Below, piece after piece: positions 44,946 to 55,107 of a stretch of 64,000 bases of DNA. Under the pieces are notes generated by a model. That model saw nothing but the letters and a program-made list of their open reading frames with translations, was not told the origin of the DNA and did not search any database. The stretch covers positions 1 to 64,000 of the forward strand of contig JADJRG010000017.1 in NCBI GenBank assembly GCA_016712315.1, written 5' to 3'. Source of the stretch: Nannocystis sp. GTDB lineage: Bacteria > Myxococcota_A > Polyangia > Nannocystales > Nannocystaceae. The stretch's first letter is position 1; every line of letters starts with the position of its first letter. A program made the translations under genes and the position numbers.

Positions 44946-47900
44946 TTGACGGTGATCTGGCCGCGCTCGCTGTAGCTCTGGGAGCCGCCGATATACATAA
45001 ACTCGCCGACGGCGGGGGGCGCGGTGAAGGTGCCAGGGGTGGAGGCGCGGACGAGGTAGGTGGCGATGGCGCGGTCGCCCCAGAGGCGATCAAAGTAGAC
45101 GTGCACGCGGTCGTCGCGGAGCTCGAGGTGGGAGACGTCGGAGCCGCCGTAGCGGAGGTGCTCGTAGAAGGGGTGGGCCTCGGTGACGTCCGGGGCGCGG
45201 GCGACGGTCCACAGGTCGGTCTGGACGGGCTCGAAGCCGGCGGGCAGGCGATCGGTGAGGGCGAGGTAGTTCATGCGGCCCCACTCGACCTTGCCGACGG
45301 GGAGCTTGGCGTAGAGGCTGACCCTGAGGACCTGTCCCGGAGTCACTGCGTCGAGATCGACGGGCTCGCCGCGGGGGGTGGTGTAGACGCGGTAGAGCTC
45401 GGGGCCTTGGTCGGCGCTGGTGGCGGTGAGGCCGGCGACGTCGTCGAGGTCGCGGCGCCAATCGCCGCTGACCATAAAGGCGACGGAGGCGCTGCCCTCG
45501 GCCTGGAGCACGAGCTCGCCGCGGCGGGCGCTGAGCTCGCTGAGGGGGAGGCGGTACTCGAGGGCGCCAGCGCCGAGCTGCTGGGCGGGCTCCAGGGCCT
45601 TGCCGTCGAGGGTGGCGGTGACCTTGACGCCGTCCTTGGGGGCGCCGCGCAGGCGCTCGGCGAGGGCGAGCAGGCTGTAGGCGGTGGCTTGGGTGGTGTA
45701 GCGCTCGTCGAGCTTGGCGAGCTGGCTGACGAGGCGGGTGCCGAGGTTGGAGCCGGGGCGGAGGCGACCGAGGGCGATCGCGGCCTGGGCCTTGGAGCGG
45801 GTGGAGGAGCCGTAATAATAAAAATCTTCGGGCTTGGCGGCGCGGGTGAGGGCGCCGTCGCCGTCGAAGGCGGCCTCGAGCTCGTCGAGCAGGGCGGCGA
45901 CGCGCTCGCGCTCGCCGCTGAAGGCGCTGAAGGCGAGGGCGAGGCTGGCGAGGCCGAAGACGCCTTGGCGATCTTTGCGGTCGTAGAGGGCGTCGAGGGC
46001 GCTCATCTGGAGGCGGCCGAGCTCGGCGAGGCTGTGGGCGATCGCGGCCTGGACCTCGACCTCGCTGACGACGAAGAGCTGTCCCTCGAGATAGGCGGCC
46101 ATGCCGTCCAGCAGGCCGGCGGGCAGGTCGACGCCGGCCTCGCGGGCGCCGATGAGGGCGCGGATGGCGTAGGCGGTGCCGTAGGGGTTGGGGCTGGCGT
46201 CGCCGGGCCAGTAGCCGAGGCCGCCGCTGGGGGTGCGCATGGTGGCGAGGCGGTCGAGGCCGCCGCGGATCCGCTTGTCGAGCTCGTCGCGGCTGAGGCG
46301 GACGAAGCCGATCCGCGGGAGGATCTCGCGGGCGGCGATCAGCGGGAGCAGGCCCGAGGTGGTCTGCTCGACGCAGCCGTGCGGGTAGCCGAGCAGGTAC
46401 TCGAGGCGCTGGCCGAGCTCGGGCCAGAGGTGCTGGCCGACCTTGATGGCGACGTAGTCGTCGGCGCCGACGCCGCCGCGCACGCCCGCGGGCACGCGCA
46501 TGTCGATGACCTGGCGGCCGACGAAGGCGCCGTCGAGGTGGGGGCGCTCGCCGAGGCCGGGGACGTCGATCGGCAGGGTGATCTGGGCGGCGTCGCGCAC
46601 CTTGCCCTTGTCGTCGGCGACCGCGAAGTCGAGGGTGAGCGGGCCGGGGGCGTCGGGGGCGATCGCGACGGCGACGCGCTGGTGACCCCCAGCGGCGATG
46701 GCGAGCTCGCGCTCCTCGCCGGCGATCGTGGCGCGGCCGTGGAGGGGGGCGTCTTGGTTGTTGTGGACGATCGCGGCGGCCTCGAAGCGATCGCCGATGA
46801 GGGCGAAGCGGGGGACGGCGGGGATCATCATGACTGGCTTTCGGACCAGGAAGGAGGACTCGACGTGGCCGCCCTTGCCGTCCTCGTCGAGCACGACGGC
46901 CATCATGCGGAAGGTGGTGAGGTTGTCGGGCAGGGCGAGCTTGACCTCGGCGCGGCCGTCGCGGTCGGTGCGCAGGTCGGGGCGCCAGAGGGCGGTCTCG
47001 ACAAAATTCTTGCGGGCGTTGGCGGTGTCCTCGCCGCCCATGCCGTCGCCGGCGGTGTGGGTGAGGCGCAGCAGGTTGGCGAGGCCGCCGCGGGTGTCGC
47101 TGACCTCAAAGCGCAGGGGGAGGCCGGGGCGCAGGGCTTTGACGGGGTCGGGGGCGTGGTGGTTGGTGAGCCGCAAGATCCCCTCGTCGACCACGGCGAG
47201 GGCGATCTCGGCGCCGGCGCGGGGGCGATCGCCGTCCTTGACCTCGACGGTGATGACGGCCTCTTCGCCGGGCTCGTAGGCGGGGCGATCGCTGCGGACG
47301 GCGACGCCTAACCTGGCCTCGGGGACAGTGACAGGGATCCGCAGGCCGCCGATCTTCCAGTCGACGCGCTGGTCACCCTCGGCGCCGACGGGCAGGATGG
47401 TGACGACGGCGTGGAGCTGGGGGGCGTGGGCGGCGACGATCGGCGCCTCGAAGACGTGGGTGGCGCCGCGCAGGCGCGCGGACTGGTGGGTGAGCAGGCC
47501 GCCTTGCTCGAGCGTGAGGATCGCGATCGCCTGCGGGTAGGGGCTGCGGACCATCAGCTTGGCGACCTCGCCGGGGCTGTAGCGCTGCTTGTCCGGGGTG
47601 ATCTCGATCTTGCGGCCGCGGTCGGGGAAGGCGGCCTCGCCGCCGCTGTCGTCGTCGCCGCTGTAGCCCCACGCCCAGAAGGTGGCCTCGCCGCCGCCGT
47701 GGCCGTCGAGCTCGGTGACGACCTTGTAGTCGCCGCCGCGCGGGGGCGTGAAGGTGCAGTCGACGGGGGTGGCGGCGCTGGTGGCGTCGCAGCGATCGAT
47801 CACCTCGGAGCGGCTGGTCCACTCATAACGGAGCTCGCCGCTAGCGTCGCGGCGGCGGGTGTAGGACCACTGGGTGCGCTCGAGGCGGGCGCCGACGGCG

Positions 47901-50719
47901 ACGCCGACGACCGGGCGGCCCTCTTGGTCCATGACGCCGAGCTCGACCTTGTTGGGCTGACCGACGTTGGTCCAGGGGGCGGCGACCTTGACGCCGACGT
48001 AGCGGGCGTAGGGGTGGACGACGACGCTGCCGCGGCCGGCGATGTGGCGGTACGAGGCGTCGGCGACGTCCGCCTCGAGGGTGAAGCGCTGGGGGGTGAC
48101 GCTGTCGCCGAGGTCGAGCGGTTGGTTGAGGGTGAGGGTGCCGTCGCCGCCGAGGGTGGCGCTGCCGGAGCGCGACCAGCGGGCCTCTTGGCGCTCGTCG
48201 TCCTCCCACCAGCTCCACGGCTGCTCGGCGGCGAAGCGCAGGCCGCCGTCGGTGAAGACCCCCGAGGGCAAGGGGGCGGCCTCGCGGGTGAGGGTCCAGT
48301 CGACGCTGGCGCCGTCCATGGTGGCGCCGAAGAGGTAGCGACCGGTGACCTTGGCGGCGAGCTTGCGGGCGCCGTCGAGGGCGGCGTCGACGTCGACGGT
48401 GAAGCGCGGCGGCTCGAATTCGGCGACGAGGATGGAGGCGCGCGCGAGCGCGGCGTCGCCCTCGGTGACGGCGGCGCCGCCGATCTCTTCGATGAGGATC
48501 TGGTGGCGGCCGACGGCGGCGTCAGCGGCGAGGGTGAAGCTGAGGGCGGCGCTGCCCATGTCGTCGGTGACGGCCTGCATGGTGGCGATGTCGTCGCCCA
48601 TGGGGCCGACGAGGCGGGCCTTGATCGGGGTCGATTTGAGGGGCTTTAGAGCGTCGGCGACCTTGCGGCGGACGCTCGCCTTGGCGTAGACGAGGGCGCC
48701 TGGGCGGTAGATCCCGCGGTCGGTGACGATCATGGCGCGACGATCGCCCGAGCGGATGAGGGCGTCGGAGGCGAGGCTGGGGAAGTAGGTGCGCTCGCGG
48801 GTGCTGTCTTGGCCGAGCTGGACCTGGGCGGTGGCGCCCTGGCCGTCGTCGACGCGGAGCAGGGCGGAGCGGGCGCGGTCGAGGCCGATCGGCAAGGAGA
48901 CGACGCCGTTGGCGTCGGTGCTGCGGCCGACGAGGGGCTTGCCGTCGAGGGTGAGGGTGGCGCCGACGACCGGCTCGCCGCTGCCGAGGCGGGCGACCTG
49001 GACGACGCTGGCGTCGCTGAGCATGTGGGTGTGGACGGCGAGGGCGCGGCGATCTCCGGGGGTGACGAGCACGACGGGCGGGCGCGAGGCGGCGCTCCAG
49101 CTCGGGTACTCGATCTGCTTGGCGTCGAAGGCGGTGGCGGCGATGCCGACGCTGGCGAGGTAATTCTTGCCGGGCTTCAAGGCGCGGAGGAGGTCGACGG
49201 CGGTGGTGATGAGCTGGTCGGGCTGGGCCGCGGGGGTGAAGGGGACGACGACGTCGGGCTGTCCTTCGGGCAAGGTGCGGGAGTCGACCTGGCCGCGGGC
49301 GCGGGCGAGCGCGTCGGCGTCGTCGTCGGCGATCGCCCAGAAGAGCAGCTCGCCGCGGGCGACGTTGCGGGTGGTGATCTTGAACTCGCGGGTGCTCTGC
49401 TCGTCGAGCACGAGCACGCCCTCAGGCATGGCGACGCTGGCGGGCTGCGGCAGGGTGGCGACGGTGAAGCTGAAGGGCTCGGCGATCGCGGCGCCGTAGA
49501 CGTCCTTGAGCGGGGGGAGCGTGACGGTGTAGCGGTTCGACGGCTGGAAGTCGCCGCTGAGGCGGATCGATCCGTCGCCCTCCCAGCCGTTGGCGACCCA
49601 GACGCTGAGGTTGGCGACCGGCGGATCGACGGTGATGCCGGCCTTGAGCGCGGGGCCGCGATCGGCGAGGGCGTTGTTGTAGGAGATGACGAGGTCGCGG
49701 CCGCCGGTGCGCAGGACGGGGGCGCTCCACTCGCAGGTGGCGTTGTCGTAGGAGTAGCCGCACGAGACCTCGGTCTGGGCGAGGCGGTCGGCGATCTCGA
49801 GCTCGCGTGAGCGGGCGTCGCCGGCCTGCTGGTCGAAGTCCCAGGCGTTTAAGGTGACGCTCTCGCCGGGGCGCAGGGCCTTGACGGGCTTGACGATCAC
49901 GACCTGCTTGGGGTCGACCTTGACGCCCTGAAAGACCTTGTTGCGGTGGTGGGTGAGGGTGAAGGGGCGCTCTCCGCCCTCGTCGTCGAGCTTGATCTGG
50001 CGCTCGGCGGCGGCGAGATCGACGGGTTGATCGAAGACGACGGCGAGGGTGGCGAAGCGGCCGACCTTGCTGTTGCCGCTGGGGTGAATGGCGATGACGC
50101 GCTGCTCGCCCGGCTTGGGGAGGTACGAGATCGTCTTGCCGGCGACCTCGAGGGCGATCTCGGCGGTGAAGGTGGCGCTCCAGGGGGCGGGCATGGCGGC
50201 GCCGTCTTTGCCGGTCAAACCCTCGACCTTGACCGTGTAGGTGACCTGGGGATCGAAGTGGCCGGCGGCGGTGAATTCGAGCACGTTGGCGGCGGTCCAC
50301 TGGGCCTTGCCAGCGACGGGCGGATCGATGGTGAGCACGCCGGCGGCGGCGGGCACGGGGCGCTTGAGCGTGGGAGCGCGCTTGTGGGCGACCTCGCGGT
50401 CAAAGACGACGCGGAAGGTGCGGCCGGCGAACTCAAAGCCGCCGTCTTCGCCGAGGTAGGGGGCGCGCACGCCGAGGCCCTTGGCGTCCGGCAGGGCGCC
50501 GCCGTCCTCGAGCTCGAGGGGGGCGCGTGGGTGACGATCGGTGAGCTCGGGCGGGAAGAGCAGGGTCTGGGCGACGTCGGGGATCTGGCGGACGAGGCCG
50601 TCGTCGCCGTACTCCGGCTGGGCCGGATCGCTGGGCTGGCTCGGCACCGGCTGACAGGCGGCGAGGCAAAGGGCGACGATCAGCGGGGAGCGGGCGACGA
50701 AGAGTGCGGTGCGGGACAT
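44942..50719 (-). CDS. yfhM: bacterial alpha-2-macroglobulin lipoprotein
   Basis: About 1925 aa from ATG at 50719: MSRTALFVARSPLIVALCLA then lipobox LAAC. The in-frame GTG at 50800 precedes no signal sequence. MG (macroglobulin) beta-domains run through the first 1100 residues, e.g. LVYAKASVRRKVADALKPLK and RGIYRPG, followed by the conserved ALWRPDLRTDRDGRAEVKLA and LPDNLTTFRMMAV. The thioester motif is present: GYPHGCVEQTTSG, Cys about 1449, so it can trap proteases covalently. A helical thioester domain (GGLGYWPGDASPNPYGTAYA) and a receptor-binding-like end follow. A periplasmic protease trap anchored to a membrane, coupled to penicillin-binding protein 1C downstream. No frameshift in 5.8 kb. 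Confidence 0.93.
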   Translation of the reverse strand: MSRTALFVARSPLIVALCLAACQPVPSQPSDPAQPEYGDDGLVRQIPDVAQTLLFPPELTDRHPRAPLELEDGGALPDAKGLGVRAPYLGEDGGFEFAGRTFRVVFDREVAHKRAPTLKRPVPAAAGVLTIDPPVAGKAQWTAANVLEFTAAGHFDPQVTYTVKVEGLTGKDGAAMPAPWSATFTAEIALEVAGKTISYLPKPGEQRVIAIHPSGNSKVGRFATLAVVFDQPVDLAAAERQIKLDDEGGERPFTLTHHRNKVFQGVKVDPKQVVIVKPVKALRPGESVTLNAWDFDQQAGDARSRELEIADRLAQTEVSCGYSYDNATCEWSAPVLRTGGRDLVISYNNALADRGPALKAGITVDPPVANLSVWVANGWEGDGSIRLSGDFQPSNRYTVTLPPLKDVYGAAIAEPFSFTVATLPQPASVAMPEGVLVLDEQSTREFKITTRNVARGELLFWAIADDDADALARARGQVDSRTLPEGQPDVVVPFTPAAQPDQLITTAVDLLRALKPGKNYLASVGIAATAFDAKQIEYPSWSAASRPPVVLVTPGDRRALAVHTHMLSDASVVQVARLGSGEPVVGATLTLDGKPLVGRSTDANGVVSLPIGLDRARSALLRVDDGQGATAQVQLGQDSTRERTYFPSLASDALIRSGDRRAMIVTDRGIYRPGALVYAKASVRRKVADALKPLKSTPIKARLVGPMGDDIATMQAVTDDMGSAALSFTLAADAAVGRHQILIEEIGGAAVTEGDAALARASILVAEFEPPRFTVDVDAALDGARKLAAKVTGRYLFGATMDGASVDWTLTREAAPLPSGVFTDGGLRFAAEQPWSWWEDDERQEARWSRSGSATLGGDGTLTLNQPLDLGDSVTPQRFTLEADVADASYRHIAGRGSVVVHPYARYVGVKVAAPWTNVGQPNKVELGVMDQEGRPVVGVAVGARLERTQWSYTRRRDASGELRYEWTSRSEVIDRCDATSAATPVDCTFTPPRGGDYKVVTELDGHGGGEATFWAWGYSGDDDSGGEAAFPDRGRKIEITPDKQRYSPGEVAKLMVRSPYPQAIAILTLEQGGLLTHQSARLRGATHVFEAPIVAAHAPQLHAVVTILPVGAEGDQRVDWKIGGLRIPVTVPEARLGVAVRSDRPAYEPGEEAVITVEVKDGDRPRAGAEIALAVVDEGILRLTNHHAPDPVKALRPGLPLRFEVSDTRGGLANLLRLTHTAGDGMGGEDTANARKNFVETALWRPDLRTDRDGRAEVKLALPDNLTTFRMMAVVLDEDGKGGHVESSFLVRKPVMMIPAVPRFALIGDRFEAAAIVHNNQDAPLHGRATIAGEERELAIAAGGHQRVAVAIAPDAPGPLTLDFAVADDKGKVRDAAQITLPIDVPGLGERPHLDGAFVGRQVIDMRVPAGVRGGVGADDYVAIKVGQHLWPELGQRLEYLLGYPHGCVEQTTSGLLPLIAAREILPRIGFVRLSRDELDKRIRGGLDRLATMRTPSGGLGYWPGDASPNPYGTAYAIRALIGAREAGVDLPAGLLDGMAAYLEGQLFVVSEVEVQAAIAHSLAELGRLQMSALDALYDRKDRQGVFGLASLALAFSAFSGERERVAALLDELEAAFDGDGALTRAAKPEDFYYYGSSTRSKAQAAIALGRLRPGSNLGTRLVSQLAKLDERYTTQATAYSLLALAERLRGAPKDGVKVTATLDGKALEPAQQLGAGALEYRLPLSELSARRGELVLQAEGSASVAFMVSGDWRRDLDDVAGLTATSADQGPELYRVYTTPRGEPVDLDAVTPGQVLRVSLYAKLPVGKVEWGRMNYLALTDRLPAGFEPVQTDLWTVARAPDVTEAHPFYEHLRYGGSDVSHLELRDDRVHVYFDRLWGDRAIATYLVRASTPGTFTAPPAVGEFMYIGGSQSYSERGQITVK

Positions 50720-50963
50720 TGTTGGATGAGAACCTCGAGAGAGGGCCCAGACGCGGCGTTGATGCAGATTGCAGGAGTGCGGCCGAACTTTGAAGGGCAC
50801 GTGATCACTGGGATCCGCTGGGCCGGCGAGGTCGCGCGCTGGGGCGTAGACCGCAATCTACGATGTCATCGATGATTGCGGGAGTAACTTTGTCCAGGTC
50901 GGCGGGCGGCTTTGATACTCTGCGCGGGCGACCGCTGGGCGCCGGCGCGCGGCCACCGGGCGA

Positions 50964-50985
50964 TTTCTTTAATTGCTTAAAGAAA
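50964..50985. promoter_or_regulatory. AT-rich perfect palindrome before the metallophosphoesterase gene
   Basis: TTTCTTTAA and TTAAAGAAA form perfect 9-bp arms around TTGC, ending 13 bp before the ATG at 50999. It is AT-rich within strongly GC-rich DNA, lacks a GC stem or U tract for a terminator in the right place, and overlaps the expected ribosome-binding region. An operator or an mRNA hairpin that controls translation are the likely options. Confidence 0.55.
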
Positions 50986-50998
50986 ATCGACGAAGAAC

Positions 50999-53389
50999 AT
51001 GCGGATCCTGCACCTCTCTGATCTCCACCGCGGCGGCGCCGAGACCCTGAAGTCGATCTGGGGGGGGCCGCAGAGCGCGCTGCGTAAGCTGCCCGAGGCG
51101 GAGCAGCGCTTCGACTTCATCATCGTCAGCGGCGACCTGTCGGAGACGGCGCGGCCGAGCGAATACGACGAGCTGCTCGAATTCTCGCAGACGACGCTGC
51201 TGCCGCACCTGGTGGAGCCGGAGGACCGGCGGCGGCTGGTCTTTGTGCCAGGTAATCACGACGTCGACTGGAGCGCGGATCTGGGGGCGCCGCTGCCGAT
51301 CGCGGCGATGCTCGAGAGCTTCGGCGGGCCGAACGAGCTCGAGCGGGCCCTGCGGGGCTTCCGGGACGACCCGGCGCGCTCGGGGATCCGCCAGGTGGTG
51401 AGCAAGTACGGGCACGTCGAGTGGCTGCGCCTCGACGAGCAGAAGCAGCAGAACCGCTTCCGCAACGTCCAGCGCTTCCTCGACGCGTTCTATGGCGCGG
51501 CGCTGGCGGGGGCGTGCCGGCCGTTCCAATTGCTGAGCACGCGGGAGGGAGAGGACTGGTCGGCGCACCTGTTCGCGGAGGAGCGGATCGCGCTGGTGGG
51601 CTTCAATTCGTGCTTCATGAACGACCGCTTCTGGACCGGCGCGGCGATCTCGAGGGAGTCGATCGCGAACGCGACCAGCCACCTGCATGAGCACGCGGAG
51701 GGCTTCTTAAGGGTGGCGGTGTGGCACCACGGGGTGCACACGGACTCGTATCGGCCGGATTACCTGAACCAAGCGGACCTGGGCGAGCTGATCGTCTCGG
51801 GCTTTCAGGTGGGGTTCCACGGGCACACGCACAAGGCGGCGGCGGAGCAGCTCGACTGGCTGACGGATCGCTTCGTGATCGTCTCGACAGGATCGATCGG
51901 GGCGAACCAACACCACCGGCCGGACGCGGTGGGCCGGCAATTCTCGGTGGCGCAGCTCTACCCGCACCAGGCGTACGTGCAGGTGTTCGAGCGCGGCGGG
52001 GACGTCGGGGTGTACGTGAAGAAGCGCTCGCGCACGTTCTCGCTGGTCTCGCCGGTGGAGAAGGACGGGCGCGAGATCGCGGCGGGTCACCACGCTCGGC
52101 GCTATCAGATCGACAGCCACGGGATCATGAGCGTGGACGTGGACATCACCGAGCTGCGGACGCCGCAGCCGATCGTGATCGCGGAGGTGACGCCGCCGGT
52201 GTGCGACGCGCGGGGGGCGGACTCGGCGTCGTCGTCGCCGGGCTTCGAGATCCGCCAGCACGACGTGCAGGGCGGGACGATCCGCTTCACGCTCTATCCG
52301 CCCGATTACCGGCCGACCGAGCTGCACTGGCGCTATCAGGCGTCGAACGCGGTGCCGCTGACCTGCGCGGAGATCCCGATCTACGACCCGAGCGCGCGCC
52401 GCCAAGACGGCGATCGCTCGCGCAAGTTCCTGCGCAGCCACCACGTGGTCTTCCCGTGCAAGCGGCTGCGGCTGACCTTCGCGTTCGAGGGGGCGGCGGT
52501 GGACCCGAAGAGCGTGGAGCTGCGGGTGCTGCGGCGGCTCGAGGGCTCCTCGAGCGAGGAGCACTGGGAGCGGGTGGAGTCGGAGGCGCGGCGGGCGAGG
52601 CTGACGCAGGTGAACGAGCAAGAGCACACGCTCGAGATCGACGCGCCGATCGTCGGGCTCCGCTACGGGATCGCGTTCCGTCCGCTGGCCGCGGGGGCGG
52701 TGCTCGACTACATGGGCTCGCGGATCGCCGCGAAGCTGCTCGACCGCTGCTTGGGCGACCGCGACGCGGGGCCGCTGCTCACCTGCCTGCTCAGCGAGTC
52801 GGTGGCGAGCGCGGTGGCGGCGGTGTTCGGCGGCAACCTCGACTCGGTGACCTGGAGCGGGCTGGTGTGGGACGAGAACCGCAAGGGGCTGGCGACGGCG
52901 TTCGGGAACTTCGCGTACCGCCAGTGGGCGGCCTTCTACCCGTACGGCGCGGGGATCGCGGGGCACGCGTTTCGGTTCAACCGGCCGGGCGCGTGGTGCC
53001 GCGCAGCAGAGCACTCGAAGGAGGCGCTGGTGTACCAGCGGGCGCCGGGGTACCAGCACTGGCAGCCGGAGCACGACTGGATCGTCTGCGTGCCGCTGTG
53101 CGGGGACGCGCACAAGAACCCGATCGGGGCGGTGCGCTTCGAGGGCGGCGGCAAGCAGCAGGGCTTCGGCGATCGGCTGCGCGAGTTCGCGAACGCGGCG
53201 CTGGCCCGCGAGGTGAGCAAGGGATCCCCTTGGGAGAAATTCCAGCAAGACCTGGCGTCCGCGGTGAACACGGGCTTCTGGCAGGCGTGCGCGGCGGACG
53301 AGGGGCTGGCGGACTACCAACAGCACGTCGAGGCGACGATCCAGGCGCTGGGGCTGGGCGGGCCTCCAGACGCGACGATCGGCGCGTGA
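50999..53389 (+). CDS. calcineurin-like metallophosphoesterase with unknown beta and C-terminal domains
   Basis: 796 aa. The phosphoesterase domain (residues 1-320) carries every metal motif: LSDLH (D8, H10), VSGDLSE, VPGNHDVDW, VAVWHHGVH and GFHGHTHKAA. It is longer than simple family members by an insert (residues about 95-235). Residues about 360-560 are beta-rich (IRFTLYPPDYRPTELHWRYQ, LRLTFAFEGAAVDPKSVELR). The last 230 residues (VFGGNLDSVTWSGLVWDENR, YGAGIAGHAFRFNRPGAWCR, WIVCVPLCGDAHKNPIGAVR) read like a GAF-type sensor domain. No signal peptide; cytosolic. Single gene behind an AT-rich palindrome. Phosphodiesterase or nuclease activity under control of a sensed signal is inferred. Confidence 0.75.
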   Translation: MRILHLSDLHRGGAETLKSIWGGPQSALRKLPEAEQRFDFIIVSGDLSETARPSEYDELLEFSQTTLLPHLVEPEDRRRLVFVPGNHDVDWSADLGAPLPIAAMLESFGGPNELERALRGFRDDPARSGIRQVVSKYGHVEWLRLDEQKQQNRFRNVQRFLDAFYGAALAGACRPFQLLSTREGEDWSAHLFAEERIALVGFNSCFMNDRFWTGAAISRESIANATSHLHEHAEGFLRVAVWHHGVHTDSYRPDYLNQADLGELIVSGFQVGFHGHTHKAAAEQLDWLTDRFVIVSTGSIGANQHHRPDAVGRQFSVAQLYPHQAYVQVFERGGDVGVYVKKRSRTFSLVSPVEKDGREIAAGHHARRYQIDSHGIMSVDVDITELRTPQPIVIAEVTPPVCDARGADSASSSPGFEIRQHDVQGGTIRFTLYPPDYRPTELHWRYQASNAVPLTCAEIPIYDPSARRQDGDRSRKFLRSHHVVFPCKRLRLTFAFEGAAVDPKSVELRVLRRLEGSSSEEHWERVESEARRARLTQVNEQEHTLEIDAPIVGLRYGIAFRPLAAGAVLDYMGSRIAAKLLDRCLGDRDAGPLLTCLLSESVASAVAAVFGGNLDSVTWSGLVWDENRKGLATAFGNFAYRQWAAFYPYGAGIAGHAFRFNRPGAWCRAAEHSKEALVYQRAPGYQHWQPEHDWIVCVPLCGDAHKNPIGAVRFEGGGKQQGFGDRLREFANAALAREVSKGSPWEKFQQDLASAVNTGFWQACAADEGLADYQQHVEATIQALGLGGPPDATIGA

Positions 53390-53395
53390 GCGGGA

Positions 53396-55000
53396 TCAGA
53401 GCTTGAACTCGCGGGTGTAGACGGCGTCGCTCTCGGCCCGCGGGAAGCTGGCCTTGCGGACAGCCCTGGCGATGCAGTCGCCGAGGGTGGATCCGGCGTG
53501 GTTGCCCTGGACCTCGACGCTGAGCGGCTCGCCGGTGGCGCCGCTGATCTTGACCTTGACGCGGACCTTCATGCCGCGCAGCGCGTAGGAGCGGCCGCAT
53601 CGATCGACGGCGCCGTTGACCGCGGCGAGGCCGCGCATGAACTGTTGGTGGGAGATCCGCTCTGGGAGCTCGCCAGGCGGGGGCTCGTCGACAGGCTGGG
53701 TCGGGTCGTCTTCGTCGGGATCGGCGGCCTGGGTCGGGTCCTCCGGCGGCTCGGGCTCGGGGGTGACGACGGCGGTAGGGGCCGGCTCGGGCTCTTTGGG
53801 CGGGGCCGGCGGCGGCGTGGCGGTGGTGACGGCGGTCGTCGGCGCGTTCGGCTTCGCCTCGACGGGGCGCTTGAAGAGCTGCGGGGCGAAGATGAAGGCG
53901 GCGCCGGCGATGACGAGCGCGGCGAGGAGGGTGAGGGCGGCGAAGGGCAGCCAGCGGCGCGGTCGGGCGGGCGCGGGCAGCACGGAGACAGGGGGGCCGC
54001 CCTGAAGGAGGGCGAGGGCGGCGCCTAGCTCGCTGATCTTCTGGAAGCGACGATCGGGCTCCTTCTCGAGGGCGCGCATGACCAAGGCCTCGAGTTGTTC
54101 GGGGATCACCGCGTCGGGGGCGCGCTGGCGCGGCGGTACGGGGGCCTCGAGGATGTGCTTGGTGAGCGTGGCCATGAAGCTGTCACCGCGCAGCGGGACG
54201 TCGCCGGTGAGCAGCTTGTAGAGGATGACGCCGACGGCGTAGATGTCGGCGCGCGCGTCGGCCTTGTGGCCGCGGACCAGCTCGGGCGAGACGTACTCGG
54301 GGGTGCCGACGAGCGCGCTCGAGGTCATCGCCGGGGCGCTCGGGTCGCTCTCGGTCGGATCGTCGACGACCTTGGCGATCCCGAAGTCGAGGACTTTGAT
54401 AAAGTCGTCGTTGCCGCCGCGGCTGATCCGGAAGCAGTTCTCCAGCTTCATGTCGCGGTGGATGATCCCCTCGGCGTGCGCGGCGGCGAGGGCGTCGCAG
54501 ATCTGGCGGCCGATCGCGACGACGCGGCGCCAGTCGAGGCGGCGCTCGCGGGCGCAGGTGGACGCGAGATCCTCGCCCGCGAGGTACTCCATCACCAAGA
54601 AGGCGAGGCCCTCGGGGGTGTAGCCGAAGTCGGTGATGTCGACGATGTGCTCGTGGCGGATCTTGGAGGCGGAGCGGGCCTCTTGGAGGAATCGCTCGAT
54701 GTCTCGCGGTCGGCGGCTGTGCTCGTAATCGAGCACCTTGACGGCGACAGGTTTGTGGATCAACGCGTGCTCAGCGAGGTAGACGGCCCCCATGCCGCCG
54801 CGGCCGATCTGGCGCTGGAGGGTGTAACGCTCGGCTAAGGTCTCGCCGGAGAGATCGTCGAGCGTCGCCATGCGCGCGGCCATCGCGTCGCGCAGCTTGC
54901 GTGAGCCCATGCCCGCCAGGTTGGGTCCACCGCCGGCCGCTGGTGCGCCTTGATCGCGCGCGGGCGCCTTCGACGGCTGTGGTGATGAAGGGGGGGGCAT
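53396..55000 (-). CDS. membrane Ser/Thr protein kinase with AgmX/TonB-like C-terminal domain
   Basis: 534 aa. Kinase domain (residues about 59-330): nucleotide loop IGRGGMGAVYLAEH, VAVKVLDYEH, catalytic loop HRDMKLEN, DFGIAK, activation segment GTPEYVSPEL and KEPDRRFQK. One membrane helix (LPFAALTLLAALVIAGAAFI, about 347-367) leads to a Pro/Glu/Ala/Thr spacer. The periplasmic domain of about 95 residues (QFMRGLAAVNGAVDRCGRSY, VKVKISGATGEPLSVEVQG) has the pattern of myxobacterial AgmX/PglI and TonB C-terminal domains, with a Cys pair. Likely transmits an envelope signal to the cytosolic kinase. Convergent with the metallophosphoesterase gene, 6 bp apart. Confidence 0.9.
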   Translation of the reverse strand: MPPPSSPQPSKAPARDQGAPAAGGGPNLAGMGSRKLRDAMAARMATLDDLSGETLAERYTLQRQIGRGGMGAVYLAEHALIHKPVAVKVLDYEHSRRPRDIERFLQEARSASKIRHEHIVDITDFGYTPEGLAFLVMEYLAGEDLASTCARERRLDWRRVVAIGRQICDALAAAHAEGIIHRDMKLENCFRISRGGNDDFIKVLDFGIAKVVDDPTESDPSAPAMTSSALVGTPEYVSPELVRGHKADARADIYAVGVILYKLLTGDVPLRGDSFMATLTKHILEAPVPPRQRAPDAVIPEQLEALVMRALEKEPDRRFQKISELGAALALLQGGPPVSVLPAPARPRRWLPFAALTLLAALVIAGAAFIFAPQLFKRPVEAKPNAPTTAVTTATPPPAPPKEPEPAPTAVVTPEPEPPEDPTQAADPDEDDPTQPVDEPPPGELPERISHQQFMRGLAAVNGAVDRCGRSYALRGMKVRVKVKISGATGEPLSVEVQGNHAGSTLGDCIARAVRKASFPRAESDAVYTREFKL

Positions 55001-55107
55001 GCGTACGGGGCTGGATCCTCCGCAGGATATCGGAAAAGATCGTCGACGATCGCGGCGAGCCGCCGTCGTGGCCTCGGCGCCGCCCGGATTGTTCTGTTTT
55101 CAGGCGT

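Noticed and set aside
45101..47311. Very long plus-strand open frame opposite the alpha-2-macroglobulin gene
   Set aside because: Gly/Ala/Glu/Val-rich shadow text typical of GC-rich antisense frames, without domains or ribosome site.
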